From: Paraspadella gotoi
Lineage: Eukaryota; Chaetognatha
Reading direction: 5' to 3'
DNA length: 64,000 bases
Assembly: GCA_051294375.1 (NCBI GenBank)
Contig: CM119267.1
Coordinates: forward strand, 16,036,105 to 16,100,104
Part shown: in pieces, positions 1 to 10,934 of the stretch
Position numbering within the stretch: the first letter of the stretch is position 1
Layout: the number at the start of each line of letters is the position of its first letter
Notes under the pieces: model-generated
The model's database searches: none
Told to the model about the DNA's origin: nothing
The model's input: the letters and a program-made list of their open reading frames with translations, nothing else
Made by a program: the position numbers and the translations under genes

Positions 1-904
1 TTTTTTGCTTTTCTGTCTGGCAGTCCGTTCTTAGTACGGCCAGACAATTTATTTATTTTTTCTGTCTGTCATGCGTCCGTAACTGCGGCCAGGAGCAAGT
101 CCTGCTCCGTTCTAATACGGCCAGACATTTTTTATTTTAAAGAAACGGGGGCGCAGAAAGTTTTTTTCAATTTTTTGTGCGACGGCCGCCGGTGCGCAAA
201 AGTTAAAAGTTTTTTTTCGTTTTTTTGAAACGCTTACAGCGTTTTTAAAGTAAAAATATTTAGAGAATTTTTTTATAAAATAAACCGAGCGTTTTTAAAC
301 GGATTTAATTTTTAAATGATGGCTAATTTTTTATATATTTAATTATTCCTTTTCGTTTTTTTGATATAAATTTAATCTCCGTCGAGAGCGCGAGCGCAGC
401 CTTGGCTCTTTTGTTCGGGTATTTTTTCTCTAAAGGTTAACAGGCCCCCGCGCCTGAAGGCTTAGGCTATTTTTTACTTTATTACGATGGCGCTCTATAG
501 CTTTCTAAGAAGGCTTTTTTTTCCTTTTTCTGTGAGCTGAAAGCTCGTCTTTATTTATGATTTTAACCTATTTTTTTCATTTTAATTAATAGTTTAATTT
601 TTTATTTCTTTATTTCCCCGTTTTTCTGGATTTATTCATTCGACCACATGAAAAGGTTGGATTCCTCCTGTGGCGGGAGTAAAGGGTTGGGATGCTCGAA
701 ATAAGGATCGATTCGCTGTTAAAACGGGCGAAAAACGTTATTTATTAATCATTTTCTTTCAGTCACGTTCACTGATCGGATTTCCTATTTTTTCTGCACT
801 TAGCAAAACTTTTTCTATGGGAGTGCCCCGCTAAAAAAGCCGTATTTATATTTTAATTTCAAATGTTTGGTTCATTTTTAATTTGCCCTATTTATTTCTT
901 CGCA
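1..904. other. AT-rich noncoding DNA with two imperfect hairpins near the left edge
   Basis: The first 130 bases hold two related units that both end in TACGGCCAGACA (about 14-46 and 90-126). TGTCTGG and CCAGACA can pair around 14-46, and GGAGCA/TGCTCC pair around 91-107. This looks like the end of a degenerate repeat. The rest of the interval is T-rich with no open frame or motif I would call. Confidence 0.35.
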
Positions 905-920
905 TTTCTGCACCATGTGA

Positions 921-1121
921 CTTGATCGGCATGGGGCGCCTTTGTGGACGGAGTTCTTCTTTGCTTTGCTCGGCTTTGACGTCCGTCTCGGTCAGCAAAG
1001 TATTGGTGGAAGGGTGTTTTTTCATGGCGTGCGGGAGGTTTCGTGGGAGGTTGTCCCGTGCAGCGGAAAAGTCGGCCCGTTTCTAGCCTCTCTTCGTTTT
1101 GAACCAATGTTTTTACTTTGA
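921..1121 (+). CDS. GC-rich coding-like open frame, no start codon (possible exon)
   Basis: After TGA at 918 a 66-codon frame runs to TGA at 1119. It has no initiator Met (first ATG at 1107), so it would have to be an internal exon. The peptide has balanced composition and begins LDRHGAPLWTEFFFALLG. GC content is clearly higher than in the flanks. I recognise no family. A minus-strand frame over 892-1134 (80 aa, starting with ATG, Lys/Arg-rich) is equally open, so the strand is uncertain. That something here is coding is an inference from composition only. Confidence 0.25.
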   Translation, partial: LDRHGAPLWTEFFFALLGFDVRLGQQSIGGRVFFHGVREVSWEVVPCSGKVGPFLASLRFEPMFLL

Positions 1122-1291
1122 CCTTTTTTTTCAAATCTCGATTTTTTTTTTGCCATTTTTCATGTATCGGTATTTTTTAAGCGTTTTTGTTTATGTAAAA
1201 GGAATTTTAAGGTTTTGCTTATCCATCGGAATGTTTAGATGTTTTTTCGCTGAGCAATCGGAAATTTCTTTTCTTTTCCGTTGGTATTTAG

Positions 1292-1334
1292 TAACGCGGC
1301 CATCGATCGTTTCGATGCATCGACGATTGGCCTC
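1292..1334 (+). CDS. Exon-like segment before a 55-nt candidate intron
   Basis: The segment follows a long pyrimidine run ending in TTTAG (1287-1291) and is followed by GTAAGT at 1335. In the frame starting at 1293 it reads NAAIDRFDASTIGL. The next strong acceptor, a CGGTTTCAG preceded by a GTTAAC branch-like site, ends at 1389 and leaves a 55-nt intron. The splice signals are visible; the function is unknown. Confidence 0.3.
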
Positions 1335-1389
1335 GTAAGTTTACAATGACATTGTTTTCGTGTTGTGCTCGTTAACCATCCGGTTTCAG

Positions 1390-1551
1390 CTGACGATGAA
1401 CATGACTTCCGGTTCGTAGTGGACGCTCGATCGTGACGGACGATTACGGGCTGAGGCTACGAATTTGGAAGTTGCGTTTGTCGTGCTGGGGCTTGATGCA
1501 AGGCGGGCATTTCGGGAAAATAAATTAATTGTATACTTACGCTTTTCTTAA
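1390..1551 (+). pseudogene. Exon-like continuation with one in-frame TAG
   Basis: Joined in phase 0 to 1292-1334, the frame reads ten codons and then TAG at 1417. It continues for 43 further open codons (1420-1548) with a helix-like middle, RAEATNLEVAFVVLGLDARR, and stops at TAA 1549. The stop may be a sequencing error, decay, or evidence that the model is wrong. The fragment LDRxG recurs here and in the 921-1121 frame. No family was recognised. Confidence 0.22.
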
Positions 1552-1625
1552 CTATTTTTTTATTGTTTAAATGAATATTTTATTTTTTTAGGTAAATATC
1601 GTTATTTGTGTGTTTGGTTTCGCAG

Positions 1626-1676
1626 GTTAATCTGCGATTTCAATCGATCGTACCGGCCTCGGTTATCTCGGATAAA
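1626..1676 (+). CDS. Exon-like segment, 17 codons
   Basis: It follows a T/G-rich acceptor ending GGTTTCGCAG (1616-1625) and precedes GTG at 1677. In phase 0 it reads VNLRFQSIVPASVISDK. The frame also stays open to 1832 without splicing. This is the third acceptor-led block within 400 bases. It is weak taken alone. Confidence 0.2.
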
Positions 1677-1839
1677 GTGTTTTTTTTACTATCATTGCCT
1701 TTTTTCCTCAGATCTTCGCGACTTTACGCTCGAGTAGAAATTTGGGATTTTCCCCCGTTTCCCAAACATTACAAATTAACTACGCGTAGTTCTTTTCTTG
1801 TATTTTTGGGCTTAACGATTTTTTTTTGCTAAATGTTTT

Positions 1840-2493
1840 TTCGAAAAATTTTTCTTTTTTGTACGAACAGGTTCGTTCCCTCTCAGTTCGTGCGGGGGGT
1901 CGGCCATTTTTTGATAATGAAAATTTAGTATTTTTTAGAAAAATATGGTTTTAATAAATACTTTGTTCGTTTTTTTTAGAAAATTGGATATTTTTTCGTT
2001 TTTTTAGTTGAATAAGTCTTAACCCACTAAATTCAAAAGTGTAATTTTTTGAATTTTTATTTTTAGAATGGAACTTGACACGTCACACTTTTGTACGTTT
2101 GTCGGGTTCATCTTTCAGGGTTTTGTTAGGAGTTGAGAAAAAGGTAAAAGTTGAGTTTAGGTCAGGTTTTTGGTTGAGTGAGAGGAGGAAACAAAACCAA
2201 CGCTGCGCCAACAGCGTGTTCTTTTTCCCCGACCTAGAAACAAGAACGGAAGAACGAACCCTCTTCGGAGGCGTGTTGCAACACCCCACTGCTTAAAAAC
2301 ACCGCCATCTGTTCCCATTTTTTGTATTTATTTAGTTTGTTCGATTTTTTGGATAGCTAGGAGAAGAGAACGTACAGATTTAGAGTAGGAAGATATATAG
2401 ATTATCTCTTTCTCTGATATTTTTATATATCATAGTTTGCCCTAACTTTTGTTTCGCTTTTTTGATAGAAGTTTTTTGCCTCAACTTTCAAAT
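1840..2493. other. AT-rich DNA with a GC-richer patch at 2150-2320
   Basis: The patch around 2150-2320 is open on both strands (about 70 codons each), so neither can be preferred. No splice-bounded exon is convincing. The interval ends at a 25-N gap. Confidence 0.3.
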
Positions 2494-2518
2494 NNNNNNN
2501 NNNNNNNNNNNNNNNNNN
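2494..2518. other. Assembly gap of exactly 25 N
   Basis: One of five gaps of exactly 25 N (also 4478-4502, 5604-5628, 12932-12956, 34030-34054). A fixed size suggests a placeholder set by scaffolding or gap-filling software, not a measured distance. Segment A starts immediately after it. Confidence 0.95.
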
Positions 2519-3170
2519 TAAAAAAAAATAAAGAAGAAAGAGAGGAAGGTGAAGAAGTTTCAGGAGGAGAAGAGAGAGGATGAGGAGGAAGAGGAAGAGG
2601 AGAAGGAGGGAGTTAGTCCTGATGGCTAAAAAAAAAACACACAAAGGGTCATTTGGACCCTTTCGAGTTGGTCGGGGATTGTTGAATCGGTTGTTCCACC
2701 AATCAATCATTTATGACTGGATTTTCTTTTGCATCGAGGAGTATATTATGAGTCAAGTGGGAGGCTTCTCGTTCAAAGTTGTAAAAGAGTAAAAGAAACT
2801 GATTTAACTGGATTTGTGGGTGGTCGAAAAGTAGTTCAAGGTGGTTGCGAGGTGGTTTTTTTCGGACGATGTTCGTCCCTCTGGTCTATAAGTAAGTCGA
2901 GTCGACCTCGACGTGAACAAAACGTGAAGTTTCAATTGAAGCCACGAGTGATGGGAAAAGATGACTGCGTCACGGTATAAGGAGAAGAAAAAACGTGTCA
3001 CGCTGTACGGATAAATTGTAAAGGGGCAGGCTGATCGTGTCATTGTTAATATAGTCACTGACTATTAGTCAGGCGTCTCCTGAATTGCAGAGTGCAGAAA
3101 GCAAAACGGAAAATTCTCGGCGAAAAAAAAAACAGAACTGGTTTGAAAACAAATTAAAATCAAGTTTTAA

Positions 3171-4202
3171 AACCCGAAGCGAAACGAGGATAAAAGGATA
3201 AACAAAACGAAAGAAAAACAAAACAAGAAACAACAAAACTAAAGAGAAAGAAAAAGAAAGGGAAACAAAACACGAGAAAAATAGGAAGGAGTCGAGAACG
3301 ACTAGAAGACGCTTAATGACAAAGGGAAGGCAAAAACAAAAATAGAAAGAGAGNNNNNNNNNNNNNNNNNNNNNNNNNNNNNNNNNNNNNNNNNNNNNNN
3401 NNNNNNNNNNNNNNNNNNNNNNNNNNNNNNNNNNNNNNNNNNNNNNNNNNNNNNNNNNNNNNNNNNNNNNNNNNNNNNNNNNNNNNNNNNNNNNNNNNNN
3501 NNNNNNNNNNNNNNNNNNNNNNNNNNNNNNNNNNNNNNNNNNNNNNNNNNNNNNNNNNNNNNNNNNNNNNNNNNNNNNNNNNNNNNNNNNNNNNNNNNNN
3601 NNNNNNNNNNNNNNNNNNNNNNAAAAAAGGGAAAAAAGAGGTAAACGAGGGGAACGATCAATGAGATAAATCGCGCCATATGTTCCTTTCAAGAAGATAA
3701 AAAAAGGCAAAGGAAATAAAACAAAAGAAAAAAAAAAAAGAGAGAGATGTTTTAACCCGAAGCGAAACGAGGTTAAAAGATAACAAACGAAAGAAAACCA
3801 AAACAAGAAAAACAAACTAAAGAGAAAGAAAAAGAAAGGGAAACAAACACGAGAAAAATAGGAGGAGTCGAGAACGACTAGAAAGACGCCTTAATGACAA
3901 AGGAAGGCAAAACTGGAGGAATAGAGAGGAGAGGAGAGAGAGATGAGAAGAGAGAGGAGAGAGAAGAGAGAGAGAGGAGAGAGAGAGAGGGGGGGGGGAG
4001 AGAGAGAGAAGAATCGAAAGCCAAACTGTGCTCGATACGTCGCCGACCGAAGAAGAGAAAAAAGGCACAGAGAAGAAAAGAAAAAAAGAAAGGGAAAAAA
4101 GGGAAAAAGGGAAAAAAAAAAAGGGGAAAAAGGAGGTCGAGGAACGATCAAATGAGATAAATCGCGCATATTCTTTCAGAAGATAAAGGCAAGGAATAAA
4201 AC
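3171..4202 (+). repeat. Internal tandem duplication of ~550 bp within segment A
   Basis: The block 3171-3720 (AACCCGAAGCGAAACGAGG … AACGATCAATGAGATAAATCG … AATAAAACA) recurs at 3753-4202 with small indels. The other copy of segment A has this unit only once (about 15631-16130). The GA tract at 3922-4010 lies inside the second unit; the gap at 3354-3622 occupies the equivalent place in the first. Confidence 0.8.
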
Positions 4203-4975
4203 AGACTTCGGCATAAAATACACGCGGAGAATAAGAGAGAGAGAAGAGAAGATAAAGAGAGAAAGAAGAGAGGAGGCGGGCGGAGAGGACTAGTTGAATT
4301 AGGCGGGCAACCTGAAAAGGAGGAGGAAAGGGAGGGAGAGAGGAAGAGGAGGAGAAATAGAGAGGAGAAAGGAAGAGTCGAGGGTCGAGAAAAGGAAAGA
4401 AGAAAAGGAAAGGTTTGAAGGGGGAGTGAAATAGGGAAGAAGGAGGAATAATGAAATGAGAAAGAAAAGAAGGCAAANNNNNNNNNNNNNNNNNNNNNNN
4501 NNAAAAAAAAGAAACTTAGGGGGAAGAAGATCTAAAAAAAAAGAGGCAGAAAAAAAATAAAGAAAAAAACTAAAACTAAATTAAAAAAACAAAAAACAAA
4601 AGATAACAACTGTGACCTAAGTAAATTAAAAAAGAAAACATAAAAAAAGAAAAGAAGAACCAAAAAAAAAAGGAAAAGGAAAATGAGGACGGAAGAAAAA
4701 GAAAAAAAAAGGAAAAAAAAGGGAGGGAAGCAGATGAACAGAGGTCAAAGAGGCAAAGATAAAGCGCGCCTGGGACAAAGACGAAAAACGAGAAAAGACA
4801 AAAAAGACAAAAAAGACAAAAAAGACAAAAAAAGACAAAAAAAGACACAGCAGTAGAAAAAAAAATGGAAAAAGGGAAAAAGTTTGGGACAAAAAGAGAA
4901 ACTCTGTAAAGTCTGTAAATGTTTCTTTAAAACTGTTTCATTGAGATCCTTACATAGTTTGTTTATATTTTACAG

Positions 4976-5085
4976 CTCAGATGAAAAATACGAGCCACGA
5001 TGATTTAAGTTGTCTGATGACCTTTCTTGAGCAGCGGAGCTACCCATTGGGGGGGGGGGTTATAGTTAAAATAAATAATAAATAG
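4976..5085 (+). CDS. Exon-like short ORF, duplicated at about 16979-17110
   Basis: An acceptor TTTATATTTTACAG ends at 4975. ATG at 4981 opens a frame beginning MKNTSHDDLSCLMTFLE that stays open to TAG at 5083. In the second copy the same frame (ATG 16984) continues through a GGC|GTAAGT donor-like site at 17057. The copies diverge around the poly-G run at 5049, which has 11 G here and 5 G there. No family was recognised. Because both copies belong to one duplication, their similarity is not evidence of selection. Confidence 0.25.
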
Positions 5086-5182
5086 AAATAAAAACTGAAG
5101 GCTAAATATTGAAAGCGTCGACACGGATTCCCTCGATACATAAATTCACTTTCTTAAAAACGGATCGATAGAGAAATTTAAG

Positions 5183-5348
5183 CTCTCTCTCTCTCTCTCT
5201 CTCTCTGCTCTTCTCTCTCTCATCTCTCTCTTCTTCATCTCCTCTCTCTCTAATCCTCTCTTTGAAAAACATTAACATGTTTAACCCACGTGGGTCCCAC
5301 GAAAAATGCATTCGAGACGCCCGAATGGGGTATTGGGAAGGCCTGCCC

Positions 5349-5380
<32 letters not shown>

Positions 5381-5603
5381 CTCTCTCCTTCATCGATCTC
5401 ATCTCTCTCTCTCTCTCTCTTCCACTCCCCTCACTACCCCCACCATACTCACAATACTACAGCTCACTCTATGCCTCTTACTTATTGCTCTCTGCCAGTT
5501 CTTTCTTACTTCTATAATTATACTCCATAGATGCGAAGTGAATAATTCGTGAGATGTGATCGGTATCTCACGCTGGCTGCTTGTATGACTTCCCTCTATT
5601 AGG
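5183..5603. repeat. CT microsatellites flanking a short unique island
   Basis: CT-rich tracts at 5183-5254 and 5349-5430 flank about 90 bases of unique DNA. The island contains the 12-bp palindrome ACCCACGTGGGT (5284-5295), whose core CACGTG is an E-box. Downstream to the 25-N gap at 5604 I see only CT-rich, low-complexity DNA. Confidence 0.7.
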
Positions 5604-5628
5604 NNNNNNNNNNNNNNNNNNNNNNNNN

Positions 5629-5655
5629 GAGAGAGAGAGAGAAGAGAGAGAGAAG

Positions 5656-5717
<62 letters not shown>

Positions 5718-5725
5718 GAGAGAGA

Positions 5726-5762
<37 letters not shown>

Positions 5763-5840
5763 AGAGAGAAGAGAGAGAAAAGAGAGAGAGAGATAAAGAA
5801 AAAGAAGAAGAAAAAGAGACGAGAGAGAGAGGGTGAGGGG
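5629..5840 (+). repeat. (GA)n tract at the left edge of segment B copy 1
   Basis: An imperfect GA array of about 200 bases directly follows a 25-N gap. The same GA edge starts B copy 2 at 22441, and its CT complement ends the inverted copy near 21305. Confidence 0.95.
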
Positions 5841-7044
5841 ATAGAGGAAAATAGAATTTCACGCAAAACCTATATACACAAAAAAATAAACTTTTAAATA
5901 TATAATAAGATCATTGGAAGATCTTGGGCATTTTGTGCATAAATTCGTTCGTCCTTCCGCATTTGATTTTTTCGCTTCAAGGATAAATCGCAAATTCGAG
6001 ACAGAAACAGAATAAAAAAAATAATATATTTTTATGCATAAAAATTTATTTTCTGAGCTTCTCTGCTCGGAGTCTTAGAACTTTCTTTTTTTTTTCAAAT
6101 TCTTTATATTTTTTTTTTGCATTTCCTCTTTTTAAATAGCGTCGCTCGATTCGAATTTTGTCATTTTATATATTATAAAAAAGTCTGATCGGGAGCACTT
6201 TTTTTAAGGGGGGAGTGGTTTGTGAAAATTAAAGACGATAGGAAAGATATTAGGGAGATTTAATTTTAAAGTCAAAAACAAAAGGTAACACGAGGAAAAA
6301 TTTTATTGGCGAAATTTAAAAAATTTAGAAAGACAAAGAGAGAAAACAGAAATATTTCATTCAGTTATTCTAACGAAATATGATTATGGTTTTGATTAAT
6401 TTTTTTTTATAAGTGAGATCTGAGTAAAAAGATAATACGCAACATATTCTTTGATTGTCATTCAACCATGTATAACATTAACTTAATATTAACTTATATT
6501 GGTTGTACCAATTCATAGAATACTCTTGTAAATCTCAAGAAACGAAATTGAGACGTAATGGACGAAACGAGGCGAAAAACCGCGCGAAACACAACCAAAA
6601 TGCCACCTGTGATAATCGCCTGAAATTTTCGTATTTTTAGATGGCTTGAGAAAAAGAGAGAGGGAAGAGGAGGAGAGAGACGAGAGTAGAAAGGAGAGAG
6701 AGAGATACGTATCCCACCTTGCGCCAATATGCCCAGTTTCAATTCCCATTCTATGCGCCATGCGATACAAACGGAGATGAAGAAAGAAAGATCGACGAAG
6801 TTAAAAAAAGAAGAAAAACCCCCCCAAAAAAAAAGAAAAAAGAAAAAGGAAAGGAAGCGACGTCCAAGGAAATATGGGGAAAAAATGAGCGAGGTGAATA
6901 AATAAATAAAAAAAAAAAGAAAAGAAAAGAAGACGAGAAAAGAAATAGTAAAAAATCTGTTTGTGGGAAAAAAAATGGTAACCGTCGACGTGAGCGAGAA
7001 GCCGCGCTCGCTTCGCCTAAGGCCGCTCCTCCTTCGGCCGCGTC

Positions 7045-7073
7045 CCGCCGCCGCCGCCGCCGCCGCCGTCTCC
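7045..7073 (+). repeat. (CGC)n trinucleotide array
   Basis: Short GC-only repeat followed by TCTCCGTGGCATCCA. Copies: 23660-23690 in B2, and about 17860-17915 on the opposite strand, where it is more scrambled. Confidence 0.85.
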
Positions 7074-7668
7074 GTGGCATCCAGGTTCCATAATAAAAAG
7101 TCGACGACATAAACTTAACCGATAATTTTTTTATTTCAAATATGAACCACTGTGAGGACAGATTTTTGGCGAAAAAAAGCAAACTGATCGGAGTCGAAAT
7201 TGACATCAGTGATGAATCAGTAGTAAATTAAATTATTTTTAGCATGGAAATACCGGCTGGAAAAATTGACGCTCGATGAATATGAGTCAAACAACAAACG
7301 TAATACTGAGATATCGGTACTATTTTTTCGAAAGCGCACCCATTTCCTTTTCCCTTTAATCCCTAAACTGAATTCTAACTTTCAATTTAATGTTTTCCTC
7401 ATATTTCTAATCCGAATGCTTAAGCGCCTAATATTAAATATAGTGTATCGCTTAAACCCTTATCTTCTCCTAATACCGAGACCTGCTGACATCATTTTAA
7501 ACCTGAATATAGAACTGGAAACGAGGCGGTTTTGGTATAATATGGCCGAATTAATCAATGAAATGGATAGAGAACGATTGATTAATTGACTGAAATCGGA
7601 AAGAAACTATTCTTTCGTAATTTCCTTGGATGGTGCCGATACCTTTTTGCCTGTTTGCCTCGGAGTTG

Positions 7669-7670
<2 letters not shown>

Positions 7671-7719
<49 letters not shown>

Positions 7720-7787
7720 AGAGAGGAGAGAGAGAGAGAAGAGAGAGAGAAGAGAGAGAGAGTGAGAGAGAGAGAGTGAGAGAGAGG
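7671..7787 (+). repeat. (GA)n tract inside segment B copy 1
   Basis: Imperfect GA array. In B2 the same place is a 250-N gap (24209-24458). In the inverted copy the homology ends at this tract (17266). Confidence 0.95.
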
Positions 7788-8256
7788 AAGGCGGCAGAGC
7801 GAGCGGAGACAGCGCCATCATGTTGAATGGTCCATGGGGAAATGAAGGGAATGGTTTATGTAAGGCATCGCTTTTGGCGACGGAAGCTGGCGAGAGTCCG
7901 AGACCGCTTCCAAAAGAGGGAATAGAAATGGGATGGGTTGGGCTGGTTGGGACGTGGTCATTATGGGGGGTTTAGGAGGTGTTGGAGGTGGTTCACCGGG
8001 GTGGGTAGAGAACGAAGAAACGGGGAGATCTCAAAGGTGATTGATCCGTTAAAGAGATGAAAAAAGAAAAAAGGGAATCGTATTTGGATGGTGATTCCGG
8101 GAATTGGTTCACTCAACATTTGTTTTAATAGGTTTGAGCCGTTTGATTGGTGAATCACGATCGTGAATGCAACGATTATTGTGATCAGGATAGCTTAAGT
8201 TTTGAAAGGAATTTTTTCTTTTAGTCATGTTTATACTAACTGAACTAGTCGAAACG

Positions 8257-8439
8257 AAGGACGATGAAAATGGCCAACGCCTTCTTTGAATCGAACGCAT
8301 CCAACCACGGATTTTTCATACCCCCGAAGCGAAAGAGATTTGAGGGAAAAGAGATTTTGGCGGGAAAAAAGGGAGAATTTTTGGCGCGGAAAATGCGAGC
8401 GGTCCGGGGAGAAAAGGAGGTGATTGGGGCTGAGACGTG
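8257..8439 (+). CDS. Short coding-like ORF overlapping E2F-like sites (duplicated at 24966-25060)
   Basis: ATG at 8263 opens 58 codons with an NLS-like PPKRKRF. In B2 the counterpart has about ten fewer bases and a different frame from ATG at 24970 (MANASLIDASTGFSSPKRR…) that stays open to a 10-N gap at 25061. Both reads contain TTTTGGCGGGAAAA, the classical E2F-type site; copy 1 also has TTGGCGCGGAAAA. The frame is therefore uncertain, and the segment may be a promoter or 5' region instead of coding sequence. No family was recognised. Confidence 0.22.
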
Positions 8440-8625
8440 AAGGAAGAGAAAAGGAATCAAATGAAGGCGGGGTGAGAAATGGGGGGGGGGCCGGGGCAAA
8501 TGGGGGACGCGTGGAACGAGGCACCGCCATCTTGAAAAATGGGTTTTAGACGGGAGGCCAAAGAGGGGGGGCGTGGGTTGCGAGATGGTGAATAAAACTG
8601 AAGGATCGACGGATGTCTAAACTGA

Positions 8626-8660
8626 CGTTTGAGGCTGACGTCTCGACTGACGGCTGAACA
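8626..8660 (+). promoter_or_regulatory. Triple TGACG repeat (CRE/ATF half-sites), conserved in B2
   Basis: Three TGACG words occur at 12-13 bp spacing in the stretch after GGATGTCTAAAC. The same order is kept in B2 at about 25095-25130. TGACG is the half-site of CREB/ATF factors. Binding is only inferred. Confidence 0.3.
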
Positions 8661-9100
8661 ACATCACGGGAGGGTGGAATCTTTTCTTTCATCTTCGTTT
8701 GTTTGTTTAATTATTTATCTCTTTGTTTACCAAAAGGTTTCTGAATTATCTTCCTTTAACGTGATTATAGTTTAAATTATTTAATTTTATTGAATTTCCT
8801 TTTTTTAGAAAAAATTAACCGTGTTTTCTTTTTAATCATTTTTTAACTTGGAAAATAAAAATTTTGATGAAAAGTCAAAAAATAATTTCGCGTAGCAATG
8901 TCAAGAAACGTTTCTCGTTTCCATATTTTCATCTCGTGTATAAATTTAAACGAATTTTATTTTCGAAATAAAAACATGTTTGGGTATAAGTAAAGAAACT
9001 CTGATTTAAAAGACCTTTTGTTGAGCAACTACTTAAAATCGAAGCACCAGGAGCTTAAGAGAAGTTGAATAAAAATTTCCGTTCTTGGCAAAGACCCTAC

Positions 9101-9116
9101 AGAGAGAGAGAATGAA

Positions 9117-9169
<53 letters not shown>

Positions 9170-9171
9170 AA
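9101..9171 (+). repeat. (GA)n tract; start point of the B3 homology
   Basis: GA array preceding AGCTATTTTTTTTCC. In B2 the same place is the 194-N gap 25556-25749. In B3 the GA tract at 28391-28476 marks the duplication junction. Confidence 0.95.
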
Positions 9172-10116
9172 GCTATTTTTTTTCCATTTTTTTTTCTGGT
9201 TCGGGCCCGAAAAATCGACAAAAAGTAGAAGAAAGTAATAAAACTTGGAGGAGGTCCTCATATCTTCCAAAAGAAAATTTCCGGCTTTCTTTGCTCTTTG
9301 TTCTTTCGAATGGAAAACTTCGAACGTAGTTTTTTCTTCGTAGGCGAAATGCGCCACAGGGTGGCACGTTGCAACGCGGATCGCCTTTCGTCACGCCACG
9401 AGGTGAAGCACCGACGAACACTGCATCGTCCTTTCGCCTTTTGCGCCATATTCCCTTTTAGATTGGGATTCTCCGGATTGCTCTTTTTTTTTCGCTCGTT
9501 TTTCTTACTCGACTTACCCGCCTTACGTCCCGTTCAATGGCCATACCGTAACATGCTCTGCTTGGCCATGCCTCCTGCGCCCTCGAACTTCCCTTGGGGC
9601 GCTATTGACATGGCTGTCCTTCCTCCCTACTCGTCAAATCCGTTAGAAAAATCAAGCGAAACAAAGCAAAAGAAAAGCGCAAAATTAATTAAGAAATTTA
9701 AAATTAAAAAAAAAAAAACGATTAAAATTTTGAAATTGAAAGTGAATTCGATTGAACTCGGCTGAGACGACTGACGAATGAGAACGACGAACAGTCAAGA
9801 CGACGACGACGACACGACGACGACCGCTGTCGTAGTTGACGACGTTGACGCAAAAGTTTCACCGTGATCGGAATTGACTTTCAGAAAAATTGTGGTTTAA
9901 ACGATGGAATAAAAAATCTAAGAAAAAAAAAAAGAATAGAATAGATTTTTAAAAAAAGAGCGTTCAAAAAAAAAAAAAAAAAAAAAAAGAAAAAAAAATC
10001 GTTGTTTTACGATTTTCTGTTTCAAGAAAGAAAAAAAAATATCCAGAAAAAACCCTTCGTGCGTGCAAATAAGGACTTGACTCTGAGACGTTTTAGTCAG
10101 CTTGAGGAAGGAGAAG

Positions 10117-10118
<2 letters not shown>

Positions 10119-10204
<86 letters not shown>
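10119..10204 (+). repeat. (GA)n tract inside segment B copy 1
   Basis: Imperfect GA array. It matches 29405-29490 in B3 and falls within the 518-N gap of B2. Confidence 0.95.
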
Positions 10205-10205
<1 letters not shown>

Positions 10206-10934
10206 GAAGCAGAATTTTGTCTGTCGACTTTTTCCCCCTTCCGTCTCATGGCGAGCGGAAAACACGCAAATTTCTGAAGAATTTTTCACAAACTCGAGCA
10301 AGTCGACGACCGAACGCGACGACGACGAAGACAAAAACGACGAGGAAGGCGAAGTGACCTTTTGACCCGCCCCAACCTCAAACCATTGACCTTCTAGACG
10401 AAAGGTATAACGTCGTCGTCATCGTCGTCGTCGTCTCATCGTCGCTTTTGAATTTGCAAAGGTCTCTTGGTCCAAACTCGAAAGCGGTTTTTCGTCGTAA
10501 CGATTGCCACGTCGATTTTGACCTTGCGAAAAATGAAAGAAGTTGTGGTTATTCATTGCCTATAAACATTGTAGATTGACATTGTTAATCAAAACAAAAA
10601 AGAATTTTGATTCGGTTTAATATGTACTATTTGTACAATTAAATAAATCTATTCGCGTTTTTAATAATTGATATTTTCTTGGTTATCGATTACGGAAAAA
10701 AAATGTCGAAAAAGAAAAAGAAGCCGAAATCTTAAAGTTGATCCCAATATTTTGACAACACTACCTACCCTAGTCTACTCAAATATTAGACAAATTATAT
10801 AAAATGTAAGTAAGAGTAATTTAAATAATAATCTTGTTAAGCCGAGGAGATTCAAGTTCATTGGCTTTTAGAGTCTAATATGAAACTTTTCGGTGGCAAA
10901 AAAAAAAATCTGGGTGATTTGAAAAAAAGTGGTT

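Larger units (their letters stand above)
2519..5182 (+). repeat. Segment A, copy 1 (direct duplicate of 14962-17181)
   Basis: The order of unique words is the same in both places: GTCATTTGGACCCTTTCGAG, the CTATAAGTAAGTCGAG stretch, the TAATAGTCACTGACTATTA palindrome, an A-rich polypurine tract, then ACGAGCCACGATGATTTAAG, ending in a CT array. The copies differ mostly by one-base insertions and deletions. The region is purine-rich on the plus strand from about 3100 to 4900. I see no gene other than the small candidate at 4976-5085. Gaps lie at 3354-3622 and 4478-4502. Confidence 0.9.

Noticed and set aside
3069-4476. Long minus-strand frames rich in Phe, Ser and Leu
   Set aside because: They translate polypurine DNA and a gap; purine-rich strands lack stops on the complement in some frames, so openness is not evidence.
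7266-7589. 107-codon ATG frame in segment B copy 1
   Set aside because: AT-biased composition; the same DNA in B2 and in the inverted copy is frameshifted several times and shows no conserved frame.
9298-9765. 155-codon frame in segment B copy 1
   Set aside because: Not open in B2 or B3, both strands are comparably open, and the 3' part is Lys-rich A-run translation.
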